A stretch of 26,802 bases of DNA from an uncultured Oscillospiraceae bacterium (GTDB lineage: Bacteria; Bacillota; Clostridia; Oscillospirales; Acutalibacteraceae): positions 1-26,802 of the forward strand of contig CABUCT010000004.1 in the NCBI GenBank assembly GCA_902490145.1, in the 5' to 3' direction. This document shows positions 22,752 through 26,802 of the stretch, piece by piece (positions within the stretch are counted from its first letter, which is position 1; the number at the start of each line of letters is the position of its first letter). The notes under the pieces were generated by a model. The model did not search any database. It saw nothing but the letters and a program-made list of their open reading frames with translations, and had not been told where the DNA came from. A program made the position numbers and the translations under genes.

Positions 22752-23644
22752 TTTAAACCTCCGTGTCTTTCAAAAAAATTATTAGCATTTTCAAAAAATA
22801 TTTTATCGAGCAATTGCTCTGAATAATTATGTTTTAAGAAATGATTATATAGTTTAAAAACATCCGATATCGACTTTATATCTTTTGGAAGTTGTGCTCC
22901 GTCAAAATCACTTCCAAAAGCAACAATATTTTCTCCACCGAGTGACAAAAAATTCTCGGTATGTCTTAATATATCGTCAAAATTCGCATTACCATCCTTA
23001 TGAAGAAATTGATCGGCAAGCGTTATTCCAACAATTCCTTTTCGATTTCTTATTTCTTTAAATTGGTCGTTTGTTAAATTTCTTACGTGATCGGTGACAG
23101 CTCTTGAACAAGAATGGGTTGCAATAAAAGGGTGTTTTGAAAATTCGCAAAGTTCATAAAAACTTTTCTCATTTAAATGCGAAACATCGGCAATGATACC
23201 GATAGCTTCCATCTCCTTCACCACTGATTTTCCGAAATCAGAAAAACCTGCATCCGAAAATGCTCCTCCGGCAATCTCATTCTCTCCGTTCCATGTAAGG
23301 GTCATAACCCTTACTCCTCTATCGTGAAAATATTTTATATTTTCAAGTTTTCCACCAAGTGCCGCACCGCCTTCAACGGTAAGTACAGGCATACAATATT
23401 CAAAGAATTCCTTAAAACGTTTTTTCTGTGTTTCAAATACTGAAATAAGCTTTTTTGCATGTAGTTCAGCTTGTTCACCGCGAAGCTCATCAGGAACAAA
23501 AACAGCAAAACACTGAATATATCTTTCAAATCCTTTTGCAGCTTCTATATTTATGCAAAGGTTTATATTATCAATATTACATTTCAAAGCGTTACATTCA
23601 AAAAGCGTATCACAATGAAGATCGAACAGACGCAGACAAACCAT
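22748..23644 (-). CDS. Membrane-dipeptidase-like peptidase, family M19
   Basis: M19 (renal dipeptidase-like) enzymes are zinc amidohydrolase-fold peptidases cleaving dipeptides, sometimes with D-residues. The product (298 residues from the start used) shows the metal and catalytic set: H10-x-D12 in FDLHCDT, E91 in VEGGAALG, DVSHL (H156), THSCSR (H177) and GSDFDG (D246). No signal peptide is seen, so it is predicted cytosolic. The start is uncertain: the ATG at 23644 overlaps yraN by 35 bases and touches its own ribosome-like GGGG; 17 further codons are open upstream. A start closer to the conserved FDLHCDT, at a non-AUG codon, is possible. Its substrate is not predictable; a role in peptide salvage is likely. 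Confidence 0.88.
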   Translation of the reverse strand: MVCLRLFDLHCDTLFECNALKCNIDNINLCINIEAAKGFERYIQCFAVFVPDELRGEQAELHAKKLISVFETQKKRFKEFFEYCMPVLTVEGGAALGGKLENIKYFHDRGVRVMTLTWNGENEIAGGAFSDAGFSDFGKSVVKEMEAIGIIADVSHLNEKSFYELCEFSKHPFIATHSCSRAVTDHVRNLTNDQFKEIRNRKGIVGITLADQFLHKDGNANFDDILRHTENFLSLGGENIVAFGSDFDGAQLPKDIKSISDVFKLYNHFLKHNYSEQLLDKIFFENANNFFERHGGLK

Positions 23645-24014
23645 CCCCGTTAAATGCATTTTTAATATGATTGATCGTTGCGGCATACATATCAAGCCCC
23701 GAAGGGATCATCACTTCTATTATATCCATACGCATTTTGTAACTTAGTTTATACCTGTGTACAAACTGTAATGCACTTTTCATGAGTTTTTCTTGTTTAG
23801 ATCTGGTAACATACTCGCTCGGTCTTCCGTATTTGTTGGTTGAACGTGTTTTAACTTCACAAAAGACAAGAACGTCATCTTTAAAAGCTATTAAGTCTAT
23901 TTCACCTACATATGTATAATAATTTGCTGAAACTATATCATACCCTTGCTTTCTTAAATATCTCGCAGCTGCAATTTCACCAATTTGACCCACTTGTCTT
24001 GTCGTATATTTCAT
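23610..24014 (-). CDS. YraN family protein (UPF0102), nuclease fold
   Basis: The 134-residue protein belongs to YraN/UPF0102, a widespread family with a Holliday-junction-resolvase/restriction-like fold and no settled function. It shows the N-terminal helix GQIGEIAAARYLRKQGYDI and the catalytic-type core GEIDLIA (D40) and EVKTRS (E53, K55). The downstream element YGRPSEYVTRSKQEKL with basic residues could face DNA. AAGAAGG lies 7 bases before the ATG, which overlaps the rnhB stop (ATGA). The rnhB-yraN pairing is common and suggests a nucleic-acid role. Confidence 0.92.
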   Translation of the reverse strand: MKYTTRQVGQIGEIAAARYLRKQGYDIVSANYYTYVGEIDLIAFKDDVLVFCEVKTRSTNKYGRPSEYVTRSKQEKLMKSALQFVHRYKLSYKMRMDIIEVMIPSGLDMYAATINHIKNAFNGDGLSASVRSSL

Positions 24015-24613
24015 TTTAAAACCTTCTTTAAAAAGGACAAACGGTGTATCGGACAAGGTCCGTATTCATTGACCAAGGTACGATGAAGCGGAGTTGGATA
24101 TCCCTTATGCTTACTAAACTGATATTCAGGATAAAGCTCGTCCATTTTCTTCATAAACCGGTCACGGCTGACCTTTGCTAAAATTGATGCCGCCGCGATT
24201 GACGCGGATATTCCGTCGCCTTTAACGATTGTTTCGCATGGAATTTCAAGCCCCTTTGGTTTTCTATTTCCATCCACTAATGCAAAATCGGCTGGGACTT
24301 TCAAGCCGTTTACCGCCCTGCACATAGCAAGAAAGGTTGCATTTAGTATATTAACTTCGTCAATTTCTTTGTGATCGGCAAAAGCAATTGAATATGCCGT
24401 TGCCTTTTCAACTATTTCATCAAAAAGTGCTTCACGCTTTTTTTCGGAAAGTTTTTTGGAATCATTCAAGCCTTCAATAACCTGATTATCTGCAAAAACA
24501 ACCGCTGCGGCGACCACAGGTCCTGCAAGCGGACCTCTTCCGGCCTCATCCACTCCGCATATAAATTTATAGTTGTTTTGTTTTGCCTTGTTTTCATATT
24601 CAAAACTAACCAT
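24011..24613 (-). CDS. rnhB: Ribonuclease HII
   Basis: RNase HII removes ribonucleotides and primer RNA from DNA duplexes. The 200-residue protein has the first active-site motif CGVDEAGRGPLAGPVV (D22, E23), the KKLSEKKRE segment, VDGNRKPKGLEIP with the third acidic residue, the GDGISASIAAASILAKVSRD motif and the C-terminal YPEYQFSKHKGYPTPLH. All are standard. Its ATG shares one base with the rbgA stop (TAATG), so translation is coupled. Confidence 0.97.
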   Translation of the reverse strand: MVSFEYENKAKQNNYKFICGVDEAGRGPLAGPVVAAAVVFADNQVIEGLNDSKKLSEKKREALFDEIVEKATAYSIAFADHKEIDEVNILNATFLAMCRAVNGLKVPADFALVDGNRKPKGLEIPCETIVKGDGISASIAAASILAKVSRDRFMKKMDELYPEYQFSKHKGYPTPLHRTLVNEYGPCPIHRLSFLKKVLK

Positions 24614-25479
24614 TATTCGTCCTCCGGAAGTTCAAGAGTTATACGCCCCAGTTTCCCTGCACGGAATTCATCCAAAACCATAACTGCTGCCCTTTCAGTA
24701 TCGATTTCGCCTCCGGAAATGAGCATTCCTCTTTTCCTTCCAATTCCTTCAAGAAGCTCATAACCATCCATTTCATCGGAAATACTTATTTTATATCTTT
24801 GTTCGAGATTTTGCTTGCAGGTTTTTTTCATAAGCTCAAGCAATCGTATAGAAAGCAGTTCAATATCAGTGACCACATCCTTTACTGCCCCTGTAAAAGC
24901 AAGACGTTCACCGACCAGCGGATCTTCGAACTTCGGCCAAAGAACACCTGCCGTATCCATAAGTTCAATACCTCCTCCGATATTAAACCACTGATTCCCG
25001 CGTGTAACACCCGGTCTGTCGGCAACCTTAGCCTTATTATTTTTAGCCATGCGATTAATAAACGAAGATTTACCAACGTTCGGAACTCCAACTACCATAA
25101 TTCGAAGGGTTCTTCCTGTCATACCCTTGTCACGAAATTTTTGAAGACAGTCCCCCATTACATCATTAACTTTGTTTGAAAAACCATTTAAGCCCTTTCC
25201 GGTTTTACAATCGACCGGAAGGGCAGGAATACCTTTTTTTGCATAATATGCTATCCAACGGCGGTTTGAATTTTCATCAGCAATATCCGCCTTGTTCATA
25301 AGGATTATTCTCGGCTTGTCTTTTATAATAGAATCAAGCTCAGGATTTCGGCTGGAAACCGGAATACGGGCGTCAATAATCTCAACCACACCATCTATAA
25401 GCGGAAGGCTTTCTGTTATAAGACGGCGTGTTTTTGCCATATGTCCCGGGAACCATTGTATTGACAAAGATTCACTCAT
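24613..25479 (-). CDS. rbgA: Ribosome biogenesis GTPase RbgA (YlqF)
   Basis: RbgA is a GTPase needed for late 50S assembly. The 288-residue protein is circularly permuted: G4 NKAD (62-65) comes before G1 GVPNVGKS (131-138), then the PGVTRG switch and G3 DTAG (175-178). The N-terminal WFPGHMAKT, with the histidine used in catalysis, is present. A C-terminal ANTAR-like RNA-binding helical domain follows. It overlaps the lepB stop by one base (TAATG). The rplS-lepB-rbgA-rnhB order is known in Bacillus and supports the call. Confidence 0.96.
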   Translation of the reverse strand: MSESLSIQWFPGHMAKTRRLITESLPLIDGVVEIIDARIPVSSRNPELDSIIKDKPRIILMNKADIADENSNRRWIAYYAKKGIPALPVDCKTGKGLNGFSNKVNDVMGDCLQKFRDKGMTGRTLRIMVVGVPNVGKSSFINRMAKNNKAKVADRPGVTRGNQWFNIGGGIELMDTAGVLWPKFEDPLVGERLAFTGAVKDVVTDIELLSIRLLELMKKTCKQNLEQRYKISISDEMDGYELLEGIGRKRGMLISGGEIDTERAAVMVLDEFRAGKLGRITLELPEDE

Positions 25480-26039
25480 TAATCAAGCACTCCTCCTTCT
25501 GAAAATGGGAACAATTGGAAAAACGCTTTTCCTAAAATATATCTTTCATCAATAGCTCCAACTTCTTGAGTACGGCTATCCTTTGACACTGATCGATGAT
25601 CACCCATTACAAAAACATGTCCGTCCGGAACGGTATATGGATTGTCCATCGGTACTCTTCCGGGGATAGTATATCCTTTAACATACGGCTCGTCAAGAAG
25701 CACATCGTCAACAAAAACATCCCCCGTATTGAAATCAAAGCGAATGGTCTGTCCCTCCGTGGCAATAACACGTTTGATTATCGGTTCAGCAGTCGTACCA
25801 TTTTCTTTTAAATCAGCACGGGAAACAACAACAATATCTCCCGCTTTCGGCTTATAAAACAGATTATATATTATTACTTTATCTCCTGTTTTGAGAGTAT
25901 CCTCCATAGAAGCTCCTTTTACTCCAACCATTCGAAAAGCAAAAGTAAATAAAAGCACCACACACAAAACGGAAATAACTATTGAATCGGCCCATTCAAT
26001 TATCTCCTGCGAGTTCTTTTTTTGACTTGTTTCAGACAT
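25479..26039 (-). CDS. lepB: Signal peptidase I
   Basis: Signal peptidase I cleaves Sec and Tat signal peptides outside the membrane. The 186-residue protein has one N-terminal transmembrane helix (about 17-38), the catalytic serine in GASMEDTL (S44) and lysine in IIKRVIATEG (K89). It also has box E MGDHRSVSKDSR. This is the short Gram-positive form. The start at 26039 is used because AAAGG lies 11 bases upstream; a GTG 9 bases before it is too close. It is 99 bases after rplS, behind a hairpin terminator. Confidence 0.95.
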   Translation of the reverse strand: MSETSQKKNSQEIIEWADSIVISVLCVVLLFTFAFRMVGVKGASMEDTLKTGDKVIIYNLFYKPKAGDIVVVSRADLKENGTTAEPIIKRVIATEGQTIRFDFNTGDVFVDDVLLDEPYVKGYTIPGRVPMDNPYTVPDGHVFVMGDHRSVSKDSRTQEVGAIDERYILGKAFFQLFPFSEGGVLD

Positions 26040-26073
26040 ACGAGGCACGACCTTTCATAAAATAAGCATAAAA

Positions 26074-26103
26074 GCAGAAAAGGGTGCACTAACGCGTGCA
26101 CCC
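26074..26103 (-). terminator. Terminator between rplS and lepB
   Basis: GGGTGCAC and GTGCACCC form an 8-bp perfect stem around a 6-base loop, followed on the minus strand by TTTTCTGCTTTTA. No promoter fits between it and lepB, so it probably terminates only part of the rplS transcripts and sets a lower level for lepB-rbgA-rnhB. Confidence 0.7.
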
Positions 26104-26138
26104 CAATCGGGCAAATTTTCGGGCTGCAGCCGACAGAC

Positions 26139-26483
26139 TTATCTAATCTGCTCTTTGACCTTTGCAGCTTTACCAACACGGTCACGCAGATAATAAAGCT
26201 TGCTGCGACGAACACGACCCTTACGGACGGTTTCAACCTTAGCAACGATAGGGGAATGAATCGGGAATACACGCTCGACTCCTACTCCATAGGAAACACG
26301 ACGAACAGTGAAGGTTTCAGCGATACCGCTTCCGTTTTTTGCAATAACGGTTCCTTCAAATACCTGAATTCTTTCTCTTTCTCCCTCACGGATGTTAACA
26401 TGAACCTTTACGGTATCACCAATAACTACCTGTGGTACTTCGGTTTTGAGCTGACTTGCAGTCAATTGTTTAAGTGCGTCCAT
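26139..26483 (-). CDS. rplS: 50S ribosomal protein L19
   Basis: L19 sits at the 30S-50S interface of the ribosome. The 114-residue product has the standard core: PQVVIGDTVKVHVNIREG, RIQVFEGTVIAKNGSG, TFTVRRVSYGVGVERVFP, then the basic RRSKLYYLRDRVGKAAKVKE. AGGAGG about 8 bases ahead of the ATG is a strong ribosome site. It is led by a promoter and a structured leader, and heads the run of genes to thrC. Confidence 0.98.
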   Translation of the reverse strand: MDALKQLTASQLKTEVPQVVIGDTVKVHVNIREGERERIQVFEGTVIAKNGSGIAETFTVRRVSYGVGVERVFPIHSPIVAKVETVRKGRVRRSKLYYLRDRVGKAAKVKEQIR

Positions 26484-26546
26484 TGAAAATCCTCCTGTTT
26501 TTTTCGAATGTTCTTACCTTTATAACAAAAGCATTGGACCATCCAT

Positions 26547-26589
26547 ATTAATGTAATTTTGCACATTAATCTCGCCGCAGGAAACGGCG
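26547..26589 (-). promoter_or_regulatory. Structured rplS 5' leader (two hairpins)
   Basis: Two adjacent stems lie in the rplS leader: CGCCG/CGGCG (26573-26577 with 26585-26589, 7-base loop) and ATTAATGT/ACATTAAT (8 bp, 26547-26570, 8-base loop). They lie between promoter and ribosome site. L19 leaders that bind their own protein are known in Firmicutes (L19_leader); whether this is one cannot be settled by eye. Confidence 0.4.
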
Positions 26590-26605
26590 GAAATTTGAAT
26601 GCTAG

Positions 26606-26637
26606 ATTATATTAACACATACAGAAAAATTTTGCAA
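26606..26637 (-). promoter_or_regulatory. Promoter for rplS
   Basis: TTGCAA (26632-26637, minus strand) has a perfect TATAAT at 26606-26611, 20 bases away, or an overlapping TAATAT at 17 bases. Either gives a start about 110-120 bases before rplS. Confidence 0.5.
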
Positions 26638-26658
26638 GTGTTTTTTACATCAACTATG

Positions 26659-26703
26659 TTAAAACGGCTGTCAATCCTTTTTCAAGGATGACAGCCGTTT
26701 TTT
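26659..26703 (-). terminator. Terminator of the gene at the right edge
   Basis: AACGGCTGTC with GACAGCCGTT (10 bp) extends into ATCCTT/AAGGAT with one bulged A and a 4-base loop. T-runs follow on both strands. It begins just after the stop of the partial right-edge gene and separates it from the rplS promoter. Confidence 0.85.
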
Positions 26704-26705
26704 GT

Positions 26706-26801
26706 TTAAAGTATTATGCAGATAAGTCCGCTACAGCCTTCGTTGATTACTCTTTCTATCGTTTCCTGAAGTTTTCCACGTGCATCGGGCGGCATCTTGG
26801 C
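26706..26801 (-). CDS. C-terminal end of an unidentified gene (partial)
   Basis: The last 31 codons of a minus-strand gene run into the right edge. The product segment contains MPPDARGKLQETIERV and ends NEGCSGLICIIL. I do not recognise it. It does not look like the C-terminus of TrmD, which precedes rplS in many bacteria. The reading frame is supported by a terminator hairpin immediately after the TAA and by plausible amphipathic helix content, but the fragment is short. Confidence 0.45.
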   Translation of the reverse strand, partial: AKMPPDARGKLQETIERVINEGCSGLICIIL

Positions 26802-26802
26802 A

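Noticed and set aside
1..26802. CRISPR array, insertion sequence, prophage, tRNA or rRNA genes
   Set aside because: No regularly spaced repeats, transposase or integrase motifs, terminal repeats or cloverleaf sequences were seen in any gap between genes.

Overview
The window is a 26.8 kb piece of a low-GC Firmicutes chromosome, most likely a gut-type Clostridia (Oscillospiraceae/Ruminococcaceae-like). This rests on AT-rich intergenic DNA, strong AGGAGG-type ribosome sites, PyrR-type pyrimidine control, the tadA-SRP RNA-dnaX-ybaB-recR order, and tig-clpP-clpX-lon-engB in one line. Nearly everything is on the minus strand; only pyrR-uraA and one small cysteine-rich gene are on the plus strand. 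I see no tRNA, rRNA, insertion sequence, prophage or CRISPR array, so this is mostly core genome with one accessory-looking cassette.

Layout from left to right. 160-6156 (minus): CPBP membrane protease, tadA, a DivIVA-like coiled-coil protein, SRP RNA, dnaX, ybaB, recR and smpB, i.e. translation rescue, replication/recombination and protein-targeting functions. 6279-9058 (minus): a DeoR-type repressor, a cytosolic alkaline-phosphatase-superfamily phosphodiesterase and an organophosphate-type MFS transporter split into two overlapping six-helix halves. 9118-9789: trmO (tRNA t6A methylation), with its own promoter. 9927-12075 (plus): pyrR and a uracil permease behind a leader with a PyrR-type attenuator, ended by two hairpin terminators. 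12233-20133 (minus): tig, clpP, clpX, lon, engB, lysA, a protein folding and quality-control block. 20311-20997: a metallophosphoesterase. 21080-21250 (plus): a 56-residue DUF1540-like cysteine protein. 21258-26483 (minus): rplS, lepB, rbgA, rnhB, yraN, an M19 dipeptidase and thrC, packed with 1-35 nt overlaps. The right edge holds the last 31 codons of an unidentified gene and its terminator.

The most interesting items are: (1) the OPA-like transporter, whose two halves each carry one of the two expected phosphate-binding arginines and are joined by an in-frame A-AAA-AAG slippery heptamer; (2) a pyrR leader in which a CNGNGA hexaloop hairpin, an antiterminator pairing and a terminator can be drawn as mutually exclusive structures; (3) a trigger factor with a 76-residue lysine-rich histone-like tail; (4) a CPBP protease with a ~100-residue Asn/Tyr/Gln-rich N-terminus, translationally coupled to tadA. 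I found no clearly new multi-gene defence or biosynthetic system; the repressor-phosphodiesterase-transporter cassette is the only unit whose substrate is truly unknown.
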